Shown here: piece by piece, positions 37,359-45,860 of the stretch
Numbering within the stretch: position 1 is the stretch's first letter
Layout of the letters: each line of letters starts with the position of its first letter
DNA from: JBDTDV01 sp039922875
GTDB taxonomy: Bacteria > Actinomycetota > Actinomycetes > Actinomycetales > Microbacteriaceae
Reading direction: 5' to 3'
NCBI GenBank assembly: GCA_039922875.1
Contig: JBDTDV010000061.1
Location: 1 to 64,000, forward strand
DNA: 64,000 bases
Program-made: the position numbers and the translations under genes
Notes under the pieces: model-generated
Seen by the model: the letters and a program-made list of their open reading frames with translations, nothing else
Database searches by the model: none
What the model was told of the DNA's origin: nothing

Positions 37359-39488
37359 GGTGTTCACGGTGGCAGAAAGGATATTGACGTGGTAGTCGGA
37401 GAGCACCCGAGTGACGTCTGAGAGAAGTCCCCCGCGGTCGAGCGCCTCGACCTGGATCTGGACCAGGAAGACGCTCTTAGACGACGGCGCCCACTCGACG
37501 TCGATCATCCGCTCCGGTTCCAGCATCAGTGACTGCACATTGTGGCAATTGGACTGGTGCACCGAAACGCCGGTGCCCCGGGTGATAAAGCCGACAATGT
37601 CGTCTCCTGGCACCGGGGTACAGCATTTGGCCAGCTTCACCAGGATGTCGGGGGCGCCTCGGACCAGGATGCCGGAATCGCTGTTCCGCAGCTGCTTGCT
37701 GCGGCCCTTGGTCGGCATCGAAAGTTCGGCGGCGTTGTCGCTCTCGGCTTCCTTCTGCAGCGACGCGACGACCTTCTCCAGCACCGACTGGGTCGACACG
37801 TGCCCCTCGCCCACCGCAGCGTACAACGCGGAGACGTCGTCGTACTTCAACAGCGAGGCGACCTCGGTGAAGGAGTCCTGGTTCATCAGTTTTTGCAGAG
37901 GCAGGTTCTGTTTGCGCATCGCCCGCGCGATGGCATCCTTGCCCTGCTCGATAGCCTCGTCGCGGCGCTCCTTGGTGAACCACTGCCGGATTTTGTTCCT
38001 GGCTCTGGGACTCTTGACGAAGTTCAGCCAATCCTTGCTGGGGGCCGAATCGGGGTTCTTCGAGGTGAACACCTCAACCACGTCGCCGGTGTTCAGCGGG
38101 GTCTCCAGCGGAATCAACCGACCATTGACCTTCGCGCCCATGGTCTTGTGGCCGACCTCCGTGTGTACCGCATAGGCGAAGTCCACCGGAGTCGCGCCGG
38201 CCGGCAGCCCGATCACCCGGCCCTTCGGGGTGAACACGTAAACCTCTTTGGCGCCGATCTCAAATCGCAATGAATCGAGGAACTCGCTCGGGTCGGCGGT
38301 CTCGGCCTGCCAATCTGAGATGTGGGCAAGCCAGGCCATGTCGGTGTCGCCGGTGAAGGTGGTCGGCGTCGAGCCCTTCACTGCGTTGACCTGCTGCTTG
38401 TACTTCCAGTGCGCGGCAACACCGAATTCGGCGCGCTGATGCATTTCATCGGTGCGGATCTGGATCTCGACCGCACGCCCCTCCGGCCCGACCACGGTGG
38501 TGTGCAGGGACTGGTAAAGGTTGAACTTCGGGGTGGCGATGTAGTCCTTGAACCGACCGGGCATCGGCCGCCATCTGGCGTGGATCGCACCGAGGACCGC
38601 GTAGCAATCCCGCACCGAGTTGACCAGTACCCGGATGCCGACCAGGTCGTAGATTTCGTCGAACTCCCGGCCCCGAACCACCATCTTCTGGTAAATCGAA
38701 TAGAACTGCTTAGGTCGGCCGACAACCTTGCCGCGGATCTTGGCGGCTTTGAGGTCGTCGTTGATCGAGTCGATAACCTCCTGCACAATCCGCTCGCGTT
38801 CGGGGGTGCGCTGGCGGACCAGGCTCTCGATTTCCAGATACAGCTTCGGGTAGAGCACCGCGAAGGAGAGGTCTTCCAACTCCCATTTGATGGTCTGAAT
38901 GCCCAGGCGGTGCGCCAGTGGCGCATAAATCTCCAGCGTCTCCGTCGCCTTGCGCGCCGCAGACTCCGGGCTGACGAAGCCCCAGGTGCGGGCATTATGC
39001 AGCCGGTCCGCGAGCTTGATGATCAGCACTCGGATGTCTTTGGACATCGCGACAATCATCTTGCGTACGGTTTCGGCCTGGGCGCTCTCGCCGTACTTGA
39101 CCTTGTCCAGCTTGGTCACGCCGTCCACCAGCATGGCGATCTCGTCGCCGAAATCGTTACGGAGGGCGTCCAGCGTGTATTCGGTGTCCTCGACCGTGTC
39201 GTGCAGTAGTGCGGCGGCGATCGTCTTGGCACCGATACCGAGGTCGGCCAGGATCTGCGCGACGGCGACCGGATGGGTGATGTACGGCTCACCGCTGCGG
39301 CGCAGCTGACCGGTGTGTGCGCGCTCCGCAACCTGATAGGCACGCTCGATCAGGGACGTGTCGGACTTCTGATGGTGCTGCCGAACGGTTCGGATCAGAG
39401 TCTCTACGGCACCCACAGGCTGAGTCCTGGAAAACAGCCGGGGCACCCGGCGGCGCAGGGAGGTCAGTTGCGACGTGGTATCAGCCAT
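37230..39488 (-). CDS. rel: Bifunctional (p)ppGpp synthase/hydrolase
   Basis: Rel makes and degrades the stringent-response alarmone (p)ppGpp on ribosomes. Domain order: HD hydrolase (about 60-210, with AAALLHDTVEDTEYTL, so hydrolase-competent), synthetase (RPKQFYSIYQKM, LVGIRVLVNSVRDCYAVLG, PKFNLYQSLHTTVVG), TGS (EVYVFTPKGRVIGLPAGAT), zinc-finger-like region (KCCTPVPGDDIVGF) and C-terminal ACT. 752 residues from the second of two adjacent ATGs, which has the better spacing from GGGAGG; the other starts at 39491. A 230-base region full of tandem repeats lies upstream, and the 3' end overlaps an opposing gene. Confidence 0.97.
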   Translation of the reverse strand: MADTTSQLTSLRRRVPRLFSRTQPVGAVETLIRTVRQHHQKSDTSLIERAYQVAERAHTGQLRRSGEPYITHPVAVAQILADLGIGAKTIAAALLHDTVEDTEYTLDALRNDFGDEIAMLVDGVTKLDKVKYGESAQAETVRKMIVAMSKDIRVLIIKLADRLHNARTWGFVSPESAARKATETLEIYAPLAHRLGIQTIKWELEDLSFAVLYPKLYLEIESLVRQRTPERERIVQEVIDSINDDLKAAKIRGKVVGRPKQFYSIYQKMVVRGREFDEIYDLVGIRVLVNSVRDCYAVLGAIHARWRPMPGRFKDYIATPKFNLYQSLHTTVVGPEGRAVEIQIRTDEMHQRAEFGVAAHWKYKQQVNAVKGSTPTTFTGDTDMAWLAHISDWQAETADPSEFLDSLRFEIGAKEVYVFTPKGRVIGLPAGATPVDFAYAVHTEVGHKTMGAKVNGRLIPLETPLNTGDVVEVFTSKNPDSAPSKDWLNFVKSPRARNKIRQWFTKERRDEAIEQGKDAIARAMRKQNLPLQKLMNQDSFTEVASLLKYDDVSALYAAVGEGHVSTQSVLEKVVASLQKEAESDNAAELSMPTKGRSKQLRNSDSGILVRGAPDILVKLAKCCTPVPGDDIVGFITRGTGVSVHQSNCHNVQSLMLEPERMIDVEWAPSSKSVFLVQIQVEALDRGGLLSDVTRVLSDYHVNILSATVNTSSDRLALSRFVFEMGDTTHLDRVLNAVRRIDGVYDVYRVSAG

Positions 39489-39560
39489 CATGGTCCTCCC
39501 TGACTATCATTATCCGGCAATACTGCCTGGACGTTGGCGGAGTGCGGCCAATTCGACTCA

Positions 39561-39630
39561 GGCAATCGAGCGCAGGCGATCGAGCGCACGTGATCGAGCG
39601 CGGGCAATCGATACCAGGCGACGGACACCG
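39561..39630 (-). repeat. Tandem repeat, 5 x 14 nt, upstream of rel
   Basis: Units at 39561-39574, 39575-39588, 39589-39602, 39603-39616 and 39617-39630 share GGCRATCGAGCGCA (plus-strand reading), with growing divergence to the right. The array continues without a gap into an 18-base array, so two periods adjoin in one intergenic region. Confidence 0.75.
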
Positions 39631-39684
39631 TGCGACCGACCGACACCGTGCGACCGACCGACACCGTGCGACCGACCGACACCG
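39631..39684 (-). repeat. Tandem repeat, 3 x 18 nt, upstream of rel
   Basis: Three identical 18-base units TGCGACCGACCGACACCG at 39631-39648, 39649-39666 and 39667-39684, flanked by partial copies on both sides. The array lies between the rhodanese stop (39723) and the rel start. Identity of the copies suggests recent expansion. Confidence 0.95.
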
Positions 39685-39722
39685 TGCGACTGCGCAATAG
39701 CAGGAGCCGTCTCGCGTTGAGC

Positions 39723-40061
39723 TCAGATGATCCGCCCGGGGGCTCCGTCGGCGGTGCGGACATCTCCCCCGCATTCCTGCCACGCTGCCATCCCACCGGC
39801 GAGGTTGACCGCCGGGTACCCTGCGCCGACGAGCGCGTCGGTCACCATCCGGGACCGGACCCCGACGTGGCAGGCGGCCAGGATCGGCAGCTGGCTTGGG
39901 AGCTCATCCTGCCGCGCGGCGATCTCCTGCATGGGAATGTGGTGCGCGCCAGGCGCATGCCCGGCATCCCACTCGTTGTCCTCGCGCACGTCCAGAAGCC
40001 ACGCCGATCCGGCTCGCACGGCGGCAATCGCCTCGGCCGCCGAAACGTCAGCTCCCGGCAC
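39723..40061 (-). CDS. Single-domain rhodanese-like sulfurtransferase
   Basis: A 112-residue rhodanese domain with the catalytic cysteine loop CHVGVRSR (around residue 68), the N-terminal WLLDVREDNEWDAGHAPGAHH and the C-terminal VNLAGGMAAW. The family moves sulfur between thiol acceptors or binds arsenate or cyanide; the substrate cannot be told. The GTG at 40061 follows the secF TAA closely; the ORF extends back into secF without a better start. No signal peptide is visible. The 3' end is followed by the rel upstream repeats. Confidence 0.85.
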   Translation of the reverse strand: MPGADVSAAEAIAAVRAGSAWLLDVREDNEWDAGHAPGAHHIPMQEIAARQDELPSQLPILAACHVGVRSRMVTDALVGAGYPAVNLAGGMAAWQECGGDVRTADGAPGRII

Positions 40062-40080
40062 GAACCCGGCCGGCTCGGGA

Positions 40081-41094
40081 TTATTCGCTGGCAACCAAAT
40101 CCTTCGCGGCGGCGGCATTCGCGCGCAAGGCTGCCACCTTCAAATCGTGTTTACGGATCGCAGGCTCGCTCTCTCGAGAATGGGCATACATCGGCGCGGC
40201 CAGATAAATAGTCGAATATGTTCCGACCAGGATGCCGATGAACAGCGCCAGCGAGATATCCCGTAGGGTGTCTGCGCCGAGCGCAAACGCACCCAAGAAC
40301 AGAATCGTGCCGACCGGCAAGCCGGCGACCACGGCGGTGTTGATCGAGCGCACCAGAGTCTGGTTGACCGCCAGGTTGACCGATTCGGCGAATGTTCGTC
40401 GGAACACGCCGGCATCCTCGGTCGTGTTCTCGCGGACCTTGTCGAACACCACAACGGTGTCATACAGCGAGTACGCCAGGATGGTCAGGAATCCGATCAG
40501 CGCGGCAGGGGTGATTTCAAATCCGACCAGGGCATAGATCCCGGCCGTGATAATCAGGTCGTGCACCAAGGAGAGCATCGCGGCGGCGGACATCTTCCAG
40601 GTGCGGAAATAGAGCGCCATGCCGATAAACGCGAGCAGGATGAAGATGATCAGCCCTTGGATGGATTGCTCGGTCACGTCTGCACCCCAGGACGGGCCGA
40701 TAAAGGACGAAGCGACCTCTGTTTCCGGAACCCCATAGGCCTTGGCCAGCGCCTCGCTGACCGCGGCGCTCTGATCGTTGGTCAGCTGGTCGGTCTGAAC
40801 CCGGATCGCATCGTTGTTCACACTGGTGACGTGCGCAACCGCGTTCGGAACCACACTGGCCACCGCGCGCTCGGCAGGTTTTTGGGCAACTGTGTCGACT
40901 TTGGTGATCTCGAACTGGGATCCACCGCGGAACTCGATCCCGAAGTTGAACCCGCCCTTAAGGATCGGCACCAGGATCGACCCGATGATCATCACCAGCG
41001 CGATTGCGTACCAGATCCGTCGCTTTCCGACGAAGTCAATCGAGCGAGCACCCGTGTATAGGTCATTTCCGAAACGGCCGAAGCGACCTGGCAT
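40081..41094 (-). CDS. secF: Protein translocase subunit SecF
   Basis: SecF, with SecD, uses the proton gradient to pull proteins through SecYEG. The 337 residues have six membrane helices: the first (RIWYAIALVMIIGSILVPIL), then the periplasmic GGFNFGIEFRGGSQFEI domain, then the cluster containing LAFIGMALYFRTWKMS, ALIGFLTILAYSLYDTVVVFDKVREN and VGTILFLGAFALGADTLRD. ATG at 41094, overlapping the secD stop by one base (TGATG). The yajC-secD-secF operon is complete here. Confidence 0.97.
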   Translation of the reverse strand: MPGRFGRFGNDLYTGARSIDFVGKRRIWYAIALVMIIGSILVPILKGGFNFGIEFRGGSQFEITKVDTVAQKPAERAVASVVPNAVAHVTSVNNDAIRVQTDQLTNDQSAAVSEALAKAYGVPETEVASSFIGPSWGADVTEQSIQGLIIFILLAFIGMALYFRTWKMSAAAMLSLVHDLIITAGIYALVGFEITPAALIGFLTILAYSLYDTVVVFDKVRENTTEDAGVFRRTFAESVNLAVNQTLVRSINTAVVAGLPVGTILFLGAFALGADTLRDISLALFIGILVGTYSTIYLAAPMYAHSRESEPAIRKHDLKVAALRANAAAAKDLVASE

Positions 41095-42824
41095 CAGGAA
41101 TCCTTCCCATCGGTCTTCTGATCCCGGTGGCCGGCTGCGACCAGCTCGGCGGCCTTACGCTCGGCGATGGTCTGCCGCTTGGCCGCCTCCTTGCTGCTGG
41201 AGGCGAGCTTCGATTGGGAAGCGATGGCCGGCTTTCTGAACTGTCCGGCGCCGCGGTACACCGCGCCGAGCGCTTGCGGGTCCAGGCCGGACCAGGAATG
41301 GCCGGTACTGAAGAACTTGGTCTGTGCCAGCAGTTGCAGGGTGGGATGGGTGAACAGGATGACGATTCCGACGTCGATCAGCGTGGTCACGCCCAGGGTG
41401 AATGCGAACCCGCGAACGTTGGCGCTGGCCAGCACGTACAACACGATCGCCGCCAGTAGGTTGGTCGCCTTCGCGGCATAAATGGTGCGCTTGGCGCGTT
41501 TCCATGCTGCCTCGACGGCAGATTCGAGACCTCTCCCATCGCGTAACTCGTCGCGTAATCGTTCAAAGTACACAATGAAGGAGTCGGCGGTGAAACCGAT
41601 CGCCACGATCAGACCGGTGACCCCGGCCAACGACAAGCGGTAGCCGTTGCGCCAGGAGAGTACCGCTATCACGAGATAGGTGATCAGCCCGGCGGCCACC
41701 AGCGAGGTGATGGTCACGAACCCGAGCAACCGGTACTGGAACAGTGTGTAGATGACCACCAGCAGTAGTCCGACCATGCCGGCCACCAAGCCGCTCTGCA
41801 GCTGAGAGGAGCCCAGCGTCGCCGAGATCGTGTCGGAGCTCTGCACCTTGAAGCTGATCGGCAGCGCACCGAACTTCAGCTGGTCGGCCAGCGCCTTGGA
41901 ACTCTCCTCGGTGAAGTTACCGGTGATCTGCGGTTTGCCGTCGGTGATCACGCCGTTCATCGACGGTGCGGAGAGGACCTTGCCGTCCAGCACGAAGGCG
42001 AACTGGTTCAATGGCGTCTTCAGGCCGTACAAGCGCTGGCTCACCGTGGCGAAGTCTTTGGTGCCTTCGGCGTTGAACACCAGGTTCACCGCCCACTGGC
42101 CGGTGCTGGATCCGGTTTGGGACTGCACCATCCCGTTGGATGCGGTGGAGATGTCCTGTCCTTTGACCTCGACCGGCCCGAGGATGTATTTCGCCTGGTT
42201 CTGCGTCGTTGAGTCACAGGTGATCAACGGCTTGTCAGCCGGCGCCACGTTGGTGGACTGGGACTCCAAGGATTTGCAGTTGAACGCGTTGAACTCGGCT
42301 TGCAGGGCCGGGGTGATGTATGCGGTGTCACTGCCGTTGGTCGGCACCGCCGTCGGCGTACTGTTCAGACTCGGGTCCGGGCTCGGGTATGGCGTGGACT
42401 TTCCGTCCTGGCCGACGAAGGTGTTGGTCGGCGCCCCGGTGAACAGTACCGGGCGCAGTTCAAGCTTGGCCGAGGACCGGATCCGGTTCATCGTCTCTTT
42501 GTCCGGAGTACCGGGGATGGACACGACGACGTTCTTGCCGCCCTGCGTGCTCACCTCCGCTTCGGACACCCCCGATGCGTCCACGCGTTGTCGGATGATC
42601 GATACCGCCTGGTTCAACTGCTCGGCGCTGACCGTCTTACCGCTCTCCACCTGCGGGGCGAGGATGATCTCGGTGCCGCCCTCAAGGTCGAGGGCGAGCT
42701 TGGGTGCCCAGGTGGCTCCGCTGAACAGCACACCGGCGGTCAATAGCGCGATCAGGCCGACCACGATGACGCCCAGCCAGGTCAGCGATCGCCAAGCATT
42801 CTTGACCGGGGTCGTCTTTGCCAC
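41094..42824 (-). CDS. secD: Protein translocase subunit SecD
   Basis: SecD is the larger partner of SecF. The 576 residues begin with one membrane helix (LTWLGVIVVGLIALLTAGVLF) and a periplasmic region starting PKLALDLEGGTEIILAP. That region is enlarged by a Ser/Thr/Pro-rich insert (about residues 130-200) common in actinobacteria. The C-terminal membrane block holds VAIGFTADSFIVYFERLRDE. A basic cytoplasmic tail of about 50 residues (SKLASSSKEAAKRQTIAERK) ends the protein. Confidence 0.97.
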   Translation of the reverse strand: MAKTTPVKNAWRSLTWLGVIVVGLIALLTAGVLFSGATWAPKLALDLEGGTEIILAPQVESGKTVSAEQLNQAVSIIRQRVDASGVSEAEVSTQGGKNVVVSIPGTPDKETMNRIRSSAKLELRPVLFTGAPTNTFVGQDGKSTPYPSPDPSLNSTPTAVPTNGSDTAYITPALQAEFNAFNCKSLESQSTNVAPADKPLITCDSTTQNQAKYILGPVEVKGQDISTASNGMVQSQTGSSTGQWAVNLVFNAEGTKDFATVSQRLYGLKTPLNQFAFVLDGKVLSAPSMNGVITDGKPQITGNFTEESSKALADQLKFGALPISFKVQSSDTISATLGSSQLQSGLVAGMVGLLLVVIYTLFQYRLLGFVTITSLVAAGLITYLVIAVLSWRNGYRLSLAGVTGLIVAIGFTADSFIVYFERLRDELRDGRGLESAVEAAWKRAKRTIYAAKATNLLAAIVLYVLASANVRGFAFTLGVTTLIDVGIVILFTHPTLQLLAQTKFFSTGHSWSGLDPQALGAVYRGAGQFRKPAIASQSKLASSSKEAAKRQTIAERKAAELVAAGHRDQKTDGKDS

Positions 42825-42890
42825 GCAGGAACTCAGCTTTCTGTGCTCGCGGTCACCGGTTCATCCTGGTGGCCACGAAAAGTGTAATGG

Positions 42891-43316
42891 TTAGTCGTCT
42901 GCCTTTTTGCCCGACTTCGGGTCGGCGTCGCCCAGACGCTCGCCGTAGGTGGGGTCGGCCAGCGGCTCAGCGTGGTCCTGGTTCAACTCGGGTTCGGTAC
43001 CTGCCTGATCGGTTGAGCTGCTCAGGTCGTCATGCGAACCGTCCAAATCCGGGCGCACCGGATCGACGACGCGGCCGATCGACTGGCGGTGCAAGCGCAG
43101 CACCGTCCCGGGGGTCGACTCGACGAGGATCTGATTGGTCTCCTCGTCGATTGACACGAGCGTGCCATAGACACCCTGCGTTGTCATGATCTCGACGCCA
43201 GGCACAATTTGTTCCTTGAGCTCGGCGGCGGCCTTCTGTCGTTTCTTGCTGTTGCGGAACATGAAGATGATCAGCAGCGCCAGAACGACGAGCATGATGA
43301 TGGTTAAGGGATCCAT
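42891..43316 (-). CDS. yajC: Preprotein translocase subunit YajC
   Basis: YajC associates with SecDF. The N-terminal membrane helix (PLTIIMLVVLALLIIFMF) is followed by RNSKKRQKAAAELKEQIVPG and the small beta domain GVYGTLVSIDEETNQILVES. The 141-residue length exceeds the usual 90-110 because of an acidic hydrophilic tail (HDDLSSSTDQAGTEPELNQD). It lies between ruvB and secD in the same direction. Confidence 0.95.
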   Translation of the reverse strand: MDPLTIIMLVVLALLIIFMFRNSKKRQKAAAELKEQIVPGVEIMTTQGVYGTLVSIDEETNQILVESTPGTVLRLHRQSIGRVVDPVRPDLDGSHDDLSSSTDQAGTEPELNQDHAEPLADPTYGERLGDADPKSGKKADD

Positions 43317-43408
43317 TTAAACTGCAAAGCCTTCTTTTGGGCGGTTGAGTACCGCGTCATGGTGTGTGGATGTCACAGGCATTTATGTACCGGGCGCAGC
43401 GTGCTGGG

Positions 43409-43447
43409 CACGGGGCCAGCTTGATTACACGGGGCCAGCTTGAATTA
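43409..43447 (-). repeat. Two-copy 19/20-nt repeat directly after the ruvB stop codon
   Basis: CACGGGGCCAGCTTGATTA (43409-43427) and CACGGGGCCAGCTTGAATTA (43428-43447), plus-strand reading. On the minus strand each copy begins with TAAT; the first copy is the ruvB stop itself, so the stop codon was duplicated with its downstream sequence. Confidence 0.85.
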
Positions 43448-44479
43448 TAGGTCATCTAGCAGGAGTCCTTGCTGTGTACCCTGCTTCGCGTGGGCTACTC
43501 CCAGATGATGCCAAGCAGCGGCGGTGGCCACCCGCCCCCGCGGTGTGCGGGTGAGCAGACCGATCCGGACCAGGAACGGCTCGACGACCGATTCAACGGT
43601 TTCAGCCTCCTCGCCGACGGATACCGCCAGCGTGTTCAAGCCGACCGGACCGCCGTCGAACCGGGTCAGGATGATGTTCATCACCGCACGGTCCAACCGA
43701 TCCAGGCCGAGCGAATCGACGTCATAGAGCTCCAGCGCGGCGCGTACCGCTGTGACATCCGCTCGGGCCTCATGCACCAGCGCGTAGTCCCGAACCCGGC
43801 GCAGCAGCCGATTCGCGATCCGCGGTGTCCCCCGGCAACGGCCGGCAATTTCGGCAAGGGCGTCGCGGTCGACGTCGAACTCGAGAAGTTTCGCGGCGCG
43901 CCACAGTACCTGTTCGAGCTCCGGCTCGTCATAGAACTCCAGGTGTGCGGTGAAGCCGAATCGGTCCCGCAGTGGATTGGGCAGCAACCCGGACCGGGTA
44001 GTGGCACCGACCAGGGTGAATGGCGCCAGATCCAGCGGAATCGAGGTTGCGCCGGCTCCCTTTCCGACCATGATGTCGATCCGGAAGTCCTCCATCGCCA
44101 GATAGAGCATCTCCTCCGCGGAACGCGCCATCCGATGAATCTCGTCGATGAACAGCACCTCGCCGGGAACCAGGGAGGACAGCACCGCGGCCAGGTCCCC
44201 GGCGTGCTGGATGGCCGGGCCGCTGGACATCCGCAATGGTCGATCACTTTCGTGGGCCACAATCATGGCCAGGGTGGTCTTGCCGAGTCCGGGCGGGCCG
44301 GCGAGCAGGATGTGATCGGCCGTGCGCTCCTGCATCCGCGCGGCGGTCAGCAGCAGCTGCAACTGGCCACGCACCTTGGGCTGGCCGACGAACTCGGCCA
44401 GGGACCTCGGCCGCAGCGCGCCCTCGAAGGCGAGCTCGGCCTCTGACTCTAGCTCGGGCTCGGCGCGGTCGTCTGTCAT
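43445..44479 (-). CDS. ruvB: Holliday junction branch migration ATPase RuvB
   Basis: RuvB is the hexameric motor of the RuvABC complex. The 344 residues include the N-terminal LRPRSLAEFVGQPKVRGQL, Walker A GPPGLGKTTL, Walker B LFIDEIHRM, sensor GATTRSGLL and the C-terminal winged helix (PFLVRIGLLTRTPRGRVATA). The ATG overlaps the ruvA stop (ATGA). A duplicated stop-codon repeat follows. Confidence 0.98.
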   Translation of the reverse strand: MTDDRAEPELESEAELAFEGALRPRSLAEFVGQPKVRGQLQLLLTAARMQERTADHILLAGPPGLGKTTLAMIVAHESDRPLRMSSGPAIQHAGDLAAVLSSLVPGEVLFIDEIHRMARSAEEMLYLAMEDFRIDIMVGKGAGATSIPLDLAPFTLVGATTRSGLLPNPLRDRFGFTAHLEFYDEPELEQVLWRAAKLLEFDVDRDALAEIAGRCRGTPRIANRLLRRVRDYALVHEARADVTAVRAALELYDVDSLGLDRLDRAVMNIILTRFDGGPVGLNTLAVSVGEEAETVESVVEPFLVRIGLLTRTPRGRVATAAAWHHLGVAHAKQGTQQGLLLDDL

Positions 44480-45180
44480 GATCGACGACCGCCTCTGAGC
44501 TTGATAGCGCCGGGTTTGGTGGCACCGGGTGTGCGGGCGCTGTGGGTCGTGTGCTCGATGCTCTCGCGCTCACTGCTGGTGCGCGCCGGACCGAGCCGCG
44601 CCAGCGCGAGCCTGAGCAATGCGGGCACCGTGGCGCGATCAGCGTCCGCCGCCTCGGAGAGAACACCGTCGACGGCTTCGGCGGCGACCCGCTCTGGCCA
44701 GCCGAGGCCGACCAAGGCGACCAAGACACTCTCGCTCAGCGTGGTCGGCGGCCGCGACGCCGTGGCCCGGGGTCTGGCCAGCGTGGTGACCTTACCGGTC
44801 AAGGACACCACGATGAGTTTCGCGGTCTTCGGGCCGATGCCGGAGACCTTACGGAACACGGCGTCATCGTCGGCCTGCACCGCGGCGCCGATCTGTTCCG
44901 GGCTGAGCACCGCGAGCACCCCCATCGCCGATTTCGGGCCGACTCCGGTGACGGCGACCAAGAGGTCGAAGACTTCGAGCTGTTCCTGGGTTGCGAAGCC
45001 GAACAGGGAGAGCGAGTCCTCGCGCACCACCAGCCGGGTCAGCACGAACGCGGAATCCCCCACCCGCAACGACAGTGCGTGCTCGCTGGTTAGCAGGACG
45101 GACAAGCCGACGCCGCCGACCTCGATCACCGCCGTGGCGCCACTGACGGCGAGCACGGTGCCACGCAGAGAGGAGATCAC
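44476..45180 (-). CDS. ruvA: Holliday junction DNA-binding protein RuvA, extended C-terminus
   Basis: RuvA binds four-way junctions and guides RuvB. Domain I (residues 1-65) is an OB fold; domain II has two helix-hairpin-helix motifs (GVGPKSAMGVLAVLS and GIGPKTAKLIVVSL); domain III (about 150-200) contacts RuvB. At 234 residues it is some 30 longer than usual: the extra tail (SARTPGATKPGAIKLRGG) is encoded by two diverged 15-base units at 44503-44532. Overlaps of ATGA join it to ruvC and ruvB. Confidence 0.96.
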   Translation of the reverse strand: MISSLRGTVLAVSGATAVIEVGGVGLSVLLTSEHALSLRVGDSAFVLTRLVVREDSLSLFGFATQEQLEVFDLLVAVTGVGPKSAMGVLAVLSPEQIGAAVQADDDAVFRKVSGIGPKTAKLIVVSLTGKVTTLARPRATASRPPTTLSESVLVALVGLGWPERVAAEAVDGVLSEAADADRATVPALLRLALARLGPARTSSERESIEHTTHSARTPGATKPGAIKLRGGRRS

Positions 45181-45851
45181 TTCGACAGCCTACGGGCAGC
45201 CGGTGACCCTGCCGCGGAGCGTTCCGCGGCGTGCCACGCTTCCTGCGCCGGGGTGAGCCGCCCGGAGCCGGCGCCGACACCCGAATTCGCGCCGAGTGTG
45301 CCGGCATCGGGTGCGCCGCCATTGGGTCCGCCGCCACTGGGTGCGCCGGCGCTGGGTGCGCCGGCACCGGCCGCAGCCACGCCGCCTCGCCAGGCATGGC
45401 AGATGGCGATCGCCAGCGCGTCCGCCGCATCCGCCGGTGTCGGCGGCGTGGCCAAGCCCAGAATTCTGGCCACCATGGTGCCGACCTGCTTCTTGTTCGC
45501 CGACCCGTACCCGGTGATGGACGCCTTTACCTCGCTCGGCGTGTGCAAGCCGACGGTGAGCCCCCGCTTGGCGGCGAGGTAAATGGCAACCCCGCTGATC
45601 TGGGCGATCCCCATCACGGTGCGCACATTGTGCTGGGCGAAGACCCGCTCCAGCGCCACGGCGGCCGGTTCGTGCCTGACCAGCAGCTCCTCGATGCCCT
45701 CGCCCAGGATCTGCAGCCGCCGCCCGAGCGGCAGCTGCGGCGATGTCCTGATCACGGTGACCTCGACGAGTTTCGCGGTGCGGTTGGCGGCGACGTCGAC
45801 GATTCCGACCCCGCATCTGGTCAGCCCGGGATCGATGCCGAGGACCCGCAC
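45177..45851 (-). CDS. ruvC: Holliday junction resolvase RuvC with repetitive C-terminal tail
   Basis: RuvC cuts Holliday junctions. The core (residues 1-160) has the four catalytic acids: Asp7 in GIDPGLTRCGVG, Glu in ALERVFAQHN, and the pair in PADAADALAIAICHAW. The remaining 60 residues are a Gly/Ala/Pro-rich extension (AGAPSAGAPSGGGP and on) encoded by five 15-base tandem units; ordinary RuvC ends near residue 175. The tail ends with a conserved-looking LTPAQEAWHAAERSA, suggesting the repeat expanded inside an existing tail. The gene is nine bases after yebC. Confidence 0.95.
   Translation of the reverse strand: MRVLGIDPGLTRCGVGIVDVAANRTAKLVEVTVIRTSPQLPLGRRLQILGEGIEELLVRHEPAAVALERVFAQHNVRTVMGIAQISGVAIYLAAKRGLTVGLHTPSEVKASITGYGSANKKQVGTMVARILGLATPPTPADAADALAIAICHAWRGGVAAAGAGAPSAGAPSGGGPNGGAPDAGTLGANSGVGAGSGRLTPAQEAWHAAERSAAGSPAARRLSK
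45296..45370 (-). repeat. Tandem repeat, 5 x 15 nt, in frame in the ruvC 3' region
   Basis: Units at 45296-45310, 45311-45325, 45326-45340, 45341-45355 and 45356-45370 share GTGCGCCGGCRCTGG (plus-strand reading). They encode the five-residue repeats A-G-A-P-S of the RuvC tail. Confidence 0.9.
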
Positions 45852-45860
45852 CGTGGCGCC

